The translations under genes and the position numbers were made by a program. DNA of 64,000 nucleotides from CAWCUZ01 sp963798795. Lineage in GTDB: Bacteria > Acidobacteriota > Vicinamibacteria > Vicinamibacterales > SCN-69-37. Below are positions 51,899 through 60,595 of the stretch, in pieces (within the stretch, counting starts at the first letter, position 1; each line of letters begins with the position of its first letter). The stretch is taken from positions 2,648,646-2,712,645 of the forward strand of contig CAWCUZ010000001.1 in NCBI GenBank assembly GCA_963798795.1. The letters run 5' to 3'. The notes under the pieces are model-generated. The model made no database searches and was not told the DNA's origin. It saw nothing but the letters and a program-made list of their open reading frames with translations.

Positions 51899-54325
51899 AT
51901 GCGACTTTCACGTGAGGCCCGCATGCCGGGATTCCTTGGCGACCTCAAGCAGGCGGCCCGCGGTCTCATGCGGACACCCTCGTTCACGGCCACGGTGCTC
52001 GTCACGCTGGCCCTGGCCATTGGCGGCAATGCGGCCATTTTCAGCGCGCTGCGCACGCTCGTCCTCAAGCCGCTGCCGTTCCCCGACGCCGACCGGCTCG
52101 TCTATCTGTGGCACAAGAACCCGCAGATGGGCGGCGTGCTCGTCACGCCGCCGCGCAAGGCCATCGATCGCTGGCGCACGGCGACCGACACGTTCGAGGC
52201 CGTCGAAAGCTACTCGGGGGGATCCTTCGTCCTGACCGGGACCGGTGAGCCGGAGCAGATCTCCGTGACGGCGATCAGCGACACGCTGCTGCCGATGCTC
52301 GGTGTGTCGCCCGCGATGGGTCGCGGAATCGCGGCGAACGACCTCGAGGCGTCGGCGGATAGCGTCGTGCTGATCAGCAACGCGTTCTGGCGCGATCGGC
52401 TCGGCGGCGATCCCGACGTCATCGGCCGGACGTTGCGACTGAGCGACACGCTGTACACGGTCATCGGCGTCATGCCGCGGGGATTCTGGCTGCCGATGGG
52501 CAGCGACACGTTGTGGCGGCCCGCGCGGGCCGACGCCCGGGATGCCGCCGGGCAGAACACCATCGCGAAGCTGCGGCCCGGCGTCACGCCTGCGGCCGCG
52601 CAGGCGGTGCTCGCCGCGATGGGCGCCCCCGACGAGGACCCGGATCTGAAGGGGTGGTCCGGTGCGGTCATGACGCCGGCCGAATACGACGGCGGCGTCG
52701 GCCGGACGCTGTGGGTCCTGGCGGCGGCCGTCGGCATGCTGCTGCTCATCGCGTGCGTGAACGTGGCGAACCTGGTGCTGTCGCGCAACACCCACCGCGC
52801 GCGCGAGGTGGCGGTGCGCTATGCCCTCGGCGCGTCGCGAGGCCGCATCGTCCGGTACTTCGTCGCCGAGGCGCTGCTGCTCGCCGGCGCCGGCGGTGTG
52901 GCAGGCGTGCTGCTCGCGCTGTGGCTCGTCTCCGCGATGGTCGCGATGCGGCCGCGCAACCTGCTGCTGCTCGAACGCATTCACGTGGACGGCGCCGCGC
53001 TCGCGTTCACCGCGCTCGTCGCGACGCTGACGGGCGTCGTGTTCGGCCTCGCCCCGGCGTTCCGCGCCGCACGGGCCGGGCTCCGCGAGGCGATGCACCG
53101 AACCGGCCGCGGCGCGACCAGCCCGGACCGGCGTCTCCGCCAGGTGCTGATGGGGCTGCAGGTGGCGGTGGCGCTCGTCCTGCTCGTCGGCGCCACGCTG
53201 CTCGTCCGCAGCTTCGGCCGGCTGCTCGCCGTGGATCCCGGATTCGATCCGTCACACGTCGTCACCTTGCGCGTGTCGCTGCCGTCGAGCCGGTACGGTG
53301 ACCCGGACCCCGTGGTCGCGCGTCAGAAACGCGATGCGTTCTTCCAGCCCCTGCTCGAATCGGTGTCGACGCTGCCCGGCGTGGCGTCCGCGGCGCTCGG
53401 GAGCGGCGTGCCGCCGGAGACCGGCATCATGTTCGGCACGATGGAAATCGAGGGACGGCCGATTCGCGACGCGGACAGCGCCGGCCAGCTCTTCTCGGGC
53501 GGCTATGTCACACCGAAGTACTTCGCGACGCTGCGCATTCCGGTGGTCGAGGGACGCGCCTTCGGCGACATCGACCGGCTCGGCGCCGATCGCGTCGTCA
53601 TCGTCAGCCGGTCGCTGGCGAGGCAGTATTTCGGTAACGGCAGCGCGGTCGGCGCGCGGCTGCGGCTCGACAAGGACGACGAGTGGGCGACGGTCGTCGG
53701 CGTGGTGGGTGACATCAGGGCGAACGGCCTCGTGGACGGTCCCGGCCGCTTGCAGATCTACTTTTCGCGCGCCCAGATCCGGCCGGGGTTCGGCGCGCTC
53801 GTCGTACGGGCGACCGGCGATCCGGCCGCACTCGTGCCCGCGCTCAAAGCCCGCGTGTGGGCGCTCGATCCCAGGCTGCCGGTGGCCGACGTGCTGACGG
53901 CCGACCAGATGATGGCACGCGCGCGCGCCAACGCGCGGTTCCTGCTTGCCCTGCTCGGCGGGTTCTCGATTTGCGGTCTCGCCCTCGCCGCGGTCGGCGT
54001 CTACGGCGTCGTCGGCCTGCACGTCGGCCAGCGCCGGCGCGAGCTGGGCGTGCGGATGGCGCTCGGCGCCTCGCCCGCGATGCTCGCGCGCCTCGTGGCG
54101 CTCCAGGCCGGCCGTGTGCTCGCAATCGGACTCGTCGTGGGCGGCGCGGCCGCCTGGTGGCTCACGTCCGCGATGCGGACGATGCTGTTCGAGGTAGCGC
54201 CGCGGGATCCCTGGAGCTTCGCGCTGGCGGTGGTGGCGCTCGGCGCCGCGGCGGCGCTGGCCATGGCGGTGCCCATCCGGCGGGCGATGCGGGTGGATCC
54301 GGCGGTCACGCTTCAGAGCGAGTGA
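51899..54325 (+). CDS. ADOP-like FtsX/MacB tandem permease without PadR or N-terminal region
   Basis: The product has 808 residues from ATG at 51899 (ATG at 51923 also possible). It starts directly with GFLGDLKQAARGLMRTPSF and the first TM helix, lacking the permease-associated region present in the other three. MacB-like domain (PFPDADRLVYLWHKNPQMGG), FtsX core (LLLIACVNVANLVLSRNTHR), second periplasmic domain (VTPKYFATLRIPVVEGRAFG) and FtsX core (VGQRRRELGVRMALGAS) follow, ending VDPAVTLQSE. No PadR gene and no ATPase are adjacent, so regulation must differ. Confidence 0.9.
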   Translation: MRLSREARMPGFLGDLKQAARGLMRTPSFTATVLVTLALAIGGNAAIFSALRTLVLKPLPFPDADRLVYLWHKNPQMGGVLVTPPRKAIDRWRTATDTFEAVESYSGGSFVLTGTGEPEQISVTAISDTLLPMLGVSPAMGRGIAANDLEASADSVVLISNAFWRDRLGGDPDVIGRTLRLSDTLYTVIGVMPRGFWLPMGSDTLWRPARADARDAAGQNTIAKLRPGVTPAAAQAVLAAMGAPDEDPDLKGWSGAVMTPAEYDGGVGRTLWVLAAAVGMLLLIACVNVANLVLSRNTHRAREVAVRYALGASRGRIVRYFVAEALLLAGAGGVAGVLLALWLVSAMVAMRPRNLLLLERIHVDGAALAFTALVATLTGVVFGLAPAFRAARAGLREAMHRTGRGATSPDRRLRQVLMGLQVAVALVLLVGATLLVRSFGRLLAVDPGFDPSHVVTLRVSLPSSRYGDPDPVVARQKRDAFFQPLLESVSTLPGVASAALGSGVPPETGIMFGTMEIEGRPIRDADSAGQLFSGGYVTPKYFATLRIPVVEGRAFGDIDRLGADRVVIVSRSLARQYFGNGSAVGARLRLDKDDEWATVVGVVGDIRANGLVDGPGRLQIYFSRAQIRPGFGALVVRATGDPAALVPALKARVWALDPRLPVADVLTADQMMARARANARFLLALLGGFSICGLALAAVGVYGVVGLHVGQRRRELGVRMALGASPAMLARLVALQAGRVLAIGLVVGGAAAWWLTSAMRTMLFEVAPRDPWSFALAVVALGAAAALAMAVPIRRAMRVDPAVTLQSE

Positions 54326-54440
54326 GCGGGCGCGCGACGGCCGATCGCGCCCGGCCGTGCTACCCATGAGGCGTTCTCTGGACAGCGCGCGCGCCGGTCC
54401 GGCGTGCGGTGCGGCCGAACGGCGCCCTGCGCCGCGCACG

Positions 54441-54914
54441 TCACTCCGTCCAGATCAGCAGGCGGTCGCCGGCGGCGGCTAACTCGTCCAGCACCAGCCC
54501 CGGCCCCTGCTGTTCGAGATCGGCGGCCGTCACGCCGAGCGTCTGCAGGTCGAAGCCGGTGTCGCGGACCAGGTACTGCGCCGCCGGTGCTTTCAGCTTG
54601 AAGAACCAGAACGGGATGTCCACGTCGACGAGGCGCGCCGACGCCGCGCGGTACGCGAGCACGTGGAGATGATGGAGCGTGCCGGCGCGCGGTGCCGGCG
54701 CGTTCACGTTACGGGCGAGGCGACCGTCGGCGTCACGGACGAGCAGGGCCGGCTGGCGACCGAAGGTCGCGCGGACCGCTTCGACGCGTGACAGCGCCGC
54801 GGCGGAATCCGCACGCTCGACCGTGATCGCGCGCGACGCCATGACGCCGAAGACGACGATGCCCCCGACCGCGGCACACGCCAGCACCGTCAGGACCCGG
54901 GCCGGCCGGGTCAT
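54441..54914 (-). CDS. Small membrane-anchored protein of unknown function
   Basis: The product has 157 residues from ATG at 54914; the frame is open upstream but lacks protein character. One N-terminal TM helix (VLTVLACAAVGGIVVFGVMA) anchors a soluble domain containing FGRQPALLVRDADGRLARNV, LHHLHVLAYRAASARLVDVD and PFWFFKLKAPAAQYLVRDTG. The latter resembles small acidobacterial proteins described only as hypothetical. It is convergent with the fourth ADOP permease gene; the 187 bases between its start and the tRNA hold a possible tRNA promoter. Confidence 0.65.
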   Translation of the reverse strand: MTRPARVLTVLACAAVGGIVVFGVMASRAITVERADSAAALSRVEAVRATFGRQPALLVRDADGRLARNVNAPAPRAGTLHHLHVLAYRAASARLVDVDIPFWFFKLKAPAAQYLVRDTGFDLQTLGVTAADLEQQGPGLVLDELAAAGDRLLIWTE

Positions 54915-55039
54915 GACGGCCCGAAGACGGTTCCGGCGAGGCGTTCGCCCGCGAGCGCCGCGCGGAGGATGCCGGACGTTCGAAGAACCTGGACAGATCC
55001 GGTCACGCACGGCCAGCATACCGCGGGCCATCGTGCGTC

Positions 55040-55069
55040 TTGCCGCCGCCCGTCGGGTACTGCTACGTT
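55040..55069 (+). promoter_or_regulatory. Possible tRNA-Gln promoter, TTGCCG-N18-TACGTT
   Basis: A weak sigma-70 match 33 bases upstream of the tRNA 5' end. Spacing is acceptable; both boxes have mismatches. Confidence 0.3.
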
Positions 55070-55101
55070 TGAAGGGTTCTGGTCCCTGCGACTGGCCGTG
55101 C

Positions 55102-55175
55102 TGGGAGGTCGTTCAACGGTAGGACACGGCGCTCTGGACGCCGTTATCGGGGTTCGAATCCCTGCCTCCCAGCCA
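55102..55175 (+). tRNA. tRNA-Gln (anticodon CTG), encodes CCA
   Basis: A 74-base cloverleaf. Acceptor stem TGGGAGG pairs with CCTCCCA; D arm GTTC/GGAC; anticodon stem CGGCG/CGCCG around loop CTCTGGA gives anticodon CTG for CAG codons; T arm CGGGG/CCCTG around TTCGAAT. Discriminator G and a genomic CCA end at 55175. The 3' part overlaps, in antisense, the last codons of the recombinase remnant, marking it as the attachment site of an integrated element. Confidence 0.96.
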
Positions 55176-56155
55176 ATTTCCAGTTTCATTGCCTTCGACG
55201 AGCATGTCGAACGGCTTAACGTAAGCAACTGAAAGACTTCCGCGATCGAACGACGAGTTCGATACCAGCAATTTCAAGAGACGCGCCTGCTCGTGCGGAT
55301 CCTGCCGAATGAACAGATTATGGGCGTTTTTCGCGAGTTCTAAGATTTTCGACCCCGTGGCGCCGTAATCGTGGCTCGCGCGCTCGTGTCTGGCCGTCTC
55401 CCGGCGCATGGCCGCGAGCTGCGTTTCCCATTCTCCCGACTTGCGCGCCCACAGCTCATCGCCCAGGCTTCCGGCCAGCCGGTCCTCGTAGGCCCGATCG
55501 AGCTTGGCCTGAACCGCCATGTACTGCTGCTGGAACTGCAGCACCGCCGTCCGGTGGAACCGCTCCTTGTCGTCCTGGCTCTCGCGAAGGGCCTCGGCAA
55601 TCCAGTCCGCCACGTCGGCCGGTACCTGGACGCGCTTCACGGCGTCGGCAAAGAGGCTCGAGAGCTCCTCTTCGCGAACGTACGAGTTGCCGCAGGTGCC
55701 GCGACCGCCGGTGCAGTGGTGGTACACGTAGCGGCCCTTCTTCAGTTCCGAGGTCATACGACAGCCGCAGCGGCCACAGTTCACCAGGCCCATGAAGGCG
55801 TGGCGGTGCTTCGTGTACCTGGGGCGGTTCACCAGCTCGAACACCTCCTGGGCCGCTTCAAACAGGGCCTTGGTAATCAGCGGCTGATGGTGGCCCTCGT
55901 ACCGCTTGCCTTTCCAGACGAAGTCACCGGCGTAGATCGGGTTCTTCAGGAGCCGATGAATCTCGGACTTCGCGAGCGGCCGAGGCGAGCGCGGGTGCGT
56001 GAGGCCGCTCTCGGCCGCAAGCCGCGTCGCCTCCTTCAGCGAGACGTTTCCCGTCGCGTACCGCTCGAAGACTTTTGCGACCAGCGGCCCGCGCACCGGG
56101 ATCGACCTCGATTCGATGGGTGTCCAGATTGTTCAGATATCCGACGTGCGCGCCC
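55113..56155 (-). pseudogene. Serine recombinase remnant (C-terminal part) ending inside tRNA-Gln
   Basis: The remnant starts around VGYLNNLDTHRIEVDP, one frameshift at ~56095 leads into RGPLVAKVFERYATGNVSLKEA (recombinase domain PF07508-type), then ALFEAAQEVFELVNRPRYT, the zinc ribbon GLVNCGRCGCRMTSELKKGR and a coiled coil (LQFQQQYMAVQAKLDRAYED). The N-terminal resolvase domain with catalytic Ser is absent: upstream sequence belongs to a CHAT protein. The last codons (WLGGRDSNPDNGVQSAVSYR) are the antisense of tRNA-Gln, the signature of an integrase gene sitting at a tRNA attachment site. Inactive as it stands. Confidence 0.83.
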
Positions 56156-58339
56156 ATCAGCGATCCGACCGCCTTCGCTTCGTCGTTGGCCGCTGGCAGC
56201 GCGGGCAGCGTGCCGAGGTCCAGGTCATACACGCCGCGGGGCGTCGAGGGCGTCAGGGCCGAACGCGTATGGTCCTCATCCGGAGCAATCTCGTCGACAG
56301 GCGACGCGCTGATGGCCAGCGCCATTCGCGGAGGGAGCTGTCCCGCGTCGCGCTGTCGCAAAATGGCGAGCACGGAGCCCGACAGCGTGTACCGAGACGA
56401 CGTTGGTCTGCAGCAGCGTCTTGCCTGACGCTGTCTCGAGCAGCTCGAACGGCAACTGGTTCAGGTCGCCGTCCGGGCTGATGATGACGCGTCGCATCCG
56501 TGCGATCTCGGGGATCGCCGCAGGAGTATCGTGCCCAGCCGGCGAACGCCAGGGCCTGCCGCCTGACCATCCCGGACGGGTTTCAGCACGCGCGCGACCT
56601 GCGCCTCGATGGCGGACCCGCTGGGGAGAGGTTGGACCCGCGCGCTGTGCGCCGTCGCGATGACGCAGTACAACGCCGGATCCGACAGCGCGAATTCCAG
56701 GAACACCTCGTCGGGTCGCAGGGCCCGTTGGACGTCGGTGAGCGTGAGCGGCTTTCGCGGGCTCGTGCGGGTCCGGTTGAACAGCTCCGTCGCGACGGGC
56801 GCCAGTTGCGCTTCCGCTACGAAGATCTGATCGAGCAGATGCTGCCGGTTCTGCCGGTCCGTCGAGCGCAGCAGCTTGACCTGCAGGGCGGAGAGCTCGC
56901 GTTGGCGCGCGCGGACCTCCGGCGATGGCGGCACGCTCGCCACGGGCTTGTCGAGGAGGAGTCCCAGGAGCGACCGGCCCCTGACCTCTTCGAGGACGGT
57001 GAATGCGCGGCTCGGATCGTGGTCCGTGGCCGCTTCCAGACGGATTCTGGCGGCGAACACGCTGTCCATGCCTCCGATGACGCGGCTCCGGACCCACGGG
57101 CTGCTGACCTTGGTGAGGAGCCCCTCCAGGATGTCGCTCGCTTCCTCCAGCAAACTCCGGGCATCGTCGTATCGGTGTTGGGACGTGCGGAGATCGGCGA
57201 GTTCACCGAGCAGCCGTGGCAGGAGGTAGCGCTCGGCGATGCGCCTGGCCTGGACGATGCCCTCGTTCAGGGTTCGTTCGGCGGCAGCCGATTGGTTCGT
57301 GGCGCGTTGGATGTCGGCGAGGTCAATCGCGACCTCGGCGAGAATGCGCTCGCCGCCGGCCCTTCGGGCCAAGTCCGCGGAGCGTGTCAGCAGGCTGACG
57401 GCCTCGGTCGTCTTCTTCGTCTGGAACGCGATCTCGCCCAGGCTCCGCGTGATCTCCGCCTCGTAACCGTACGCGTTCGCATGCTCCGCGACCGCGAGCG
57501 CCGTGTTCAGAAGCTGCTCCGCCTCAGCGAAGCGCTTCAGCTTCACGAGTGCCACGCCCTTGCCGAGGTAGGTCATCTCCGGAAAGTGCAGCTCGGGAAC
57601 CGTCTTGGCGGCCTGCAGTGCCTGGTCGTAGTAGTCGAGGGCCTGCTGTGGCGGCAAGCTCCGTGTACCATCGCCGAAGATGGTCAGCCAGCGCACCAGC
57701 GCCGGGACGTCGCCGTTCGACCTGGCGACCGACATCGCCTGGCCCAGTTGGATGATACCGGTGCTGATGTCGCCAAGTTGGAACGACACGATGCCCAGCT
57801 CGCCGCGCGCGCGGTTGGCCACGCCGTCTCGCCGAGCTCTGGGACAGCGCGAGCGCCTGGCCAGGACTGCTCCGAGAGTGACGGGTCGAGATTTCGTCGG
57901 TGCCACCCTTGATCACCAGGCACCGCAGTCGCAGCGCGTCGTCTTTCCGGACGATGGGGTCGTCAAGGTACGCGGCGAGTCGGTCCGAGGCTTCCGAGAC
58001 GGCCATGTGCGGGAGGTCGCCGCGGAGCTGGCTGATCCCGGCATACAGCGCGTCTCGGCGGTCGCCGCGGGCGGTGAAGATCTTCGCGGCCTGCGCGTAC
58101 AGCGGCTCGGCGCGTGTCCAGGCGCTCGGCCAGCCAGCCGGTCGGCTTCCTGGATCAGTTTGTTGGATCGACAGTCTGCTGGGCGCGGGCGGGTGCGTGC
58201 GCGGCGGGAAGGAGCAGCAGGGCCAGACCGGCACCGGCGCGCCGGAGCCAGCGGGCGCGCTGGCTCGCGCGACGGACGTTGCCGTCGATTCGGGTCCTCG
58301 GATGTTCCCCTGTGGGGATTCACCCTCGTGCGTGACCAC
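56150..58339 (-). pseudogene. TPR-CHAT protein, frameshifted and 3'-truncated
   Basis: In changing frames the sequence reads a signal-peptide-like start (GLALLLLPAAHAPARAQQT), TPR repeats (AEPLYAQAAKIFTARGDRRD, LDYYDQALQAAKTV, AEQLLNTALAVAEHAN), then a CHAT domain start (KPLTLTDVQRALRPDEVFLE, RVIISPDGDLNQLPFELLET, TLPALPAANDEAKAVGSLMG). The CHAT catalytic His-Cys part is missing because the frame runs into serine-recombinase sequence near 56150. At least five shifts are needed. CHAT proteins are caspase-like proteases or scaffolds; exported TPR-CHAT forms are common in Acidobacteriota. The truncation is structural and independent of the possible sequencing errors. Confidence 0.78.
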
Positions 58340-58483
58340 GTTTCCCCTTCTGCCGGATGGGCACGCCGGGGGCGGGCGAGCTCACACGCGTGTACGTATC
58401 GGACGCGACTTTCCGGCGAAATCTTACAAGCCGGCCCGAGAAAAACGGCGGGGGAGCCAGGGGAGCGGGCGCCGGGTCGGGCG

Positions 58484-58714
58484 TTACCGGACGTTTACGA
58501 ACAGGTCCGTGAGGGTCGCGCCGAGTCCGCGGGCAATCTTCGCGGCGGCCTTCACGGACGGATTCCGCAGGCCGGCCTCGATGCCGGCGACTTAAGACCG
58601 GTCGAGGTTCGCGCGCGCGGCGAGCACTTCCTGCGTGAAGTCCTTCGCCTCTCGGAGCTGACGAATCCGCCCCCCGAACGACGTGAGCAGCGGAACCTTC
58701 CGGCGCTTGGCCAC
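58484..58714 (-). pseudogene. XRE-family helix-turn-helix regulator with in-frame stop
   Basis: From GTG at 58714 the frame gives RIRQLREAKDFTQEVLAARA, then NLDRS followed by TAA (58592-58594 region) and, in the same frame, VAGIEAGLRNPSVKAAAKIA and RGLGATLTDLFVNVR to a second stop at 58484. In functional relatives the stop position is an aromatic residue (DRSY-x-x-GIE). One base change (TAC/TAT to TAA) therefore splits the recognition helix. An XRE regulator next to an integrase remnant is typical of an integrated element. Confidence 0.7.
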
Positions 58715-59583
58715 TCCCTGAAATTGGGCCAGAGCGCCTTGCAATGTCGATTGACTATCAGTAACAATCGGCTTATCGGTAACGTTTGTTCGATTCCAAT
58801 GTACACGCGAATTGAATGCCCTCTTTGCTGGGCGACCAGCACGACGCCGCGCGGCCCGGCCGTCCGGCGAGGGCAGGCCAATGTCTGCCAGCTATGCAAC
58901 GGGAGCGGCTCGGCGTCCCGCGGTCGGTTGCGGCGGCTCGTCCTGGCGGGGTTACGGCAGGACCCGCGAGCGCCGCGCCACGCGGGCGCGCGGCCCCGAC
59001 ATCGATGCACGTCGTAAGAAGCACGTTCGGCCACACGGCCTGTGAAATCGCGGCCCACGCTTGCCACGAAGGGTTCGTCGCGTGGACGCTCCGCGTGGGC
59101 CAGGACGGTCGGTTGGATCCCGTGGTCGACCACGCCGGCCGAATGTTCCGCGCGGTCGCGCCGACGATGGACGAGGCGGTGACCGCGGCGCGTGCGGCGC
59201 TGGTCGCCAGATTTGGTGCGGAGTGCCCGGAAGCGGCTGGCCCTACGCAGCGTGCCGGCAGAGTCGGTCCCTGAACGGGGTAAGGCCTGGGAGGCTTTGC
59301 CCTTGGGCGCGGCGCCCGCCCCAGCCCTTCTCTTCGCCCACAACTTCTTCATCCGCTCGCTGATGGCCTTCTTCTGGGCGCCGGTCAGCTTGCGGCGCTT
59401 CTGGCGTCGGGCCGACTGCGCGCCGCCGCCGACGGCGTTCTCGGCCGATGATCGCGGCTTCTTCGCGAAGCGCAAGCCCGGAAACGCCTTGTAGATCTGG
59501 CGAATTTCCTCCCGAAGCTGGTTTAGGCGGACGGCGGCGCCGAGTCGAGCGAATTCGCGAAAACGGTCGGATGTCTTGGCCAT
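58552..59583 (-). CDS. Basic helical protein; only the first ~105 codons are credible
   Basis: ATG at 59583 starts KTSDRFREFARLGAAVRLNQ, a helix (EEIRQIYKAFPGLRFAK), and the basic segment KRRKLTGAQKKAISERMKKL followed by WAKRR. This Lys/Arg-rich helical pattern recurs in small acidobacterial proteins that probably bind DNA. The frame remains open to 58552, but beyond ~59270 the translation is Arg-rich, low complexity, and opposite two better plus-strand ORFs. A lost stop codon or frameshift near 59270 is likely, so the true gene is probably 59270-59583. Confidence 0.45.
   Translation of the reverse strand: MAKTSDRFREFARLGAAVRLNQLREEIRQIYKAFPGLRFAKKPRSSAENAVGGGAQSARRQKRRKLTGAQKKAISERMKKLWAKRRAGAGAAPKGKASQALPRSGTDSAGTLRRASRFRALRTKSGDQRRTRRGHRLVHRRRDRAEHSAGVVDHGIQPTVLAHAERPRDEPFVASVGRDFTGRVAERASYDVHRCRGRAPAWRGARGSCRNPARTSRRNRPRDAEPLPLHSWQTLACPRRTAGPRGVVLVAQQRGHSIRVYIGIEQTLPISRLLLIVNRHCKALWPNFREWPSAGRFRCSRRSGGGFVSSERRRTSRRKCSPRARTSTGLKSPASRPACGIRP
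58751..58779 (+). promoter_or_regulatory. Candidate promoter, TTGACT-N17-TATCGG
   Basis: In an A/T-rich divergent gap between the XRE remnant and a small zinc-ribbon ORF. The -35 box matches five of six consensus bases; the -10 box is weak. It would drive the ORF at 58799. Confidence 0.4.
58799..59017 (+). CDS. Small zinc-ribbon-like protein
   Basis: The ORF encodes 72 residues from ATG at 58799. Two CxxC pairs, ECPLCW near the start and VCQLCNGSGSASRG about 25 residues later, form a plausible zinc knuckle; the second resembles the DnaJ CxxCxGxG element. The rest is Arg-rich. It follows a candidate promoter and overlaps the next small ORF by 13 bases. I know no family; the cysteine spacing is the main support. 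Confidence 0.45.
   Translation: MYTRIECPLCWATSTTPRGPAVRRGQANVCQLCNGSGSASRGRLRRLVLAGLRQDPRAPRHAGARPRHRCTS
59005..59274 (+). CDS. Hypothetical small protein
   Basis: The ORF encodes 89 residues from ATG at 59005. The sequence HEGFVAWTLRVGQDGRLDPV and FRAVAPTMDEAVTAARAALV has the alternation of a small alpha/beta fold, with a beta hairpin and a C-terminal helix. It overlaps the zinc-ribbon ORF and lies opposite the doubtful tail of the minus-strand ORF from 59583. No family recognised. Confidence 0.4.
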   Translation: MHVVRSTFGHTACEIAAHACHEGFVAWTLRVGQDGRLDPVVDHAGRMFRAVAPTMDEAVTAARAALVARFGAECPEAAGPTQRAGRVGP

Positions 59584-60564
59584 TCGGACGGAGAGTCTAC
59601 CAGCTTCGCGACCGCGTCCCGGCCTGCGCGGCACCAGAAAACGCTGTAGCCTCGACGGCGAAAATCCCGCGTAGGACCTGCTCTGTCACGGGTTTTCCGT
59701 ACCATGCCGACCTACAATGCGTGCGTACGCGCCTCAACCGGGCTCCTCATAACTGAAGACAATGATCGCAGGGCTTCCGTTTCTCACATCAGTGGATCCG
59801 CCGGCTACCGGCGAGGGGGTATTGGATCCTCTTGGGCTCGGCACGCTCGCCGACCACCTTGCCGATCAGATTCTTCCAGGCCTGCGTGCGCGCATGTCGC
59901 GTCCCAGGTTTCTGACAGCTGTCGCCGTTTGCGCGGCGGTGTGTGAGGGCCTGGAGGAACGGCTCGCATCCGACGACATCACGCCCGCCTATCTCGTTTT
60001 CGAATGGATGGTCGTGGAGGCTTTCGTGCGTGCGGGCGACCGCGCGCTAACCAAGGGAACGCCAGGCACGCTGAAAGTGCAGAGTGCGCGCGATGACCAC
60101 GACCCTATTTGCGCTCGGACATATCTGCGCGTGCCATCGATCTTCGGCTTCCACGGCATTTACAAGCCCTTGGCTCGCAACTTGGGGATTGTGGACGACG
60201 AACTCCGTTTGGCTGACAACGGGTACGAGCTCCTGAAGATCTGGGAGGAGGAGCAGGGTCTCGACGGCTTTCTGGGAAGCTCAGTCACGGGCGGCCCTGG
60301 ACGGTCTGCACGCCAGGTTCTTCGTGACGCGGTCGAGGATGGCCTGAAGAAGGGCACCACCGCGAGGACTGGTGGTTGGCAGGGCTGGACACTACTGGCT
60401 CGACACCTGTCGCCGGGCGCGACGGCACCCAGAGAAGCGTCTTTCGTTCTTCAGTTGCTTCTCGATTCATCGGCTGAACCACGCGGCGAGTTGTTTCGAC
60501 TTCTTTCCAGCAAGGCCACAGCTGACACCCCCGAGAGCGAGATCGCCCGCAGCTTGTTGCCTAA

Positions 60565-60595
60565 GGGCCTGTCAGGAAATAACTGATTGATTTCG
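60565..60595 (+). repeat. Left terminal inverted repeat of the IS
   Basis: Begins GGGCCTGTCAGG; the inner 20 bases GAAATAACTGATTGATTTCG are identical to the right repeat. The transposase stop codon (60572-60574) lies inside it. Confidence 0.92.
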
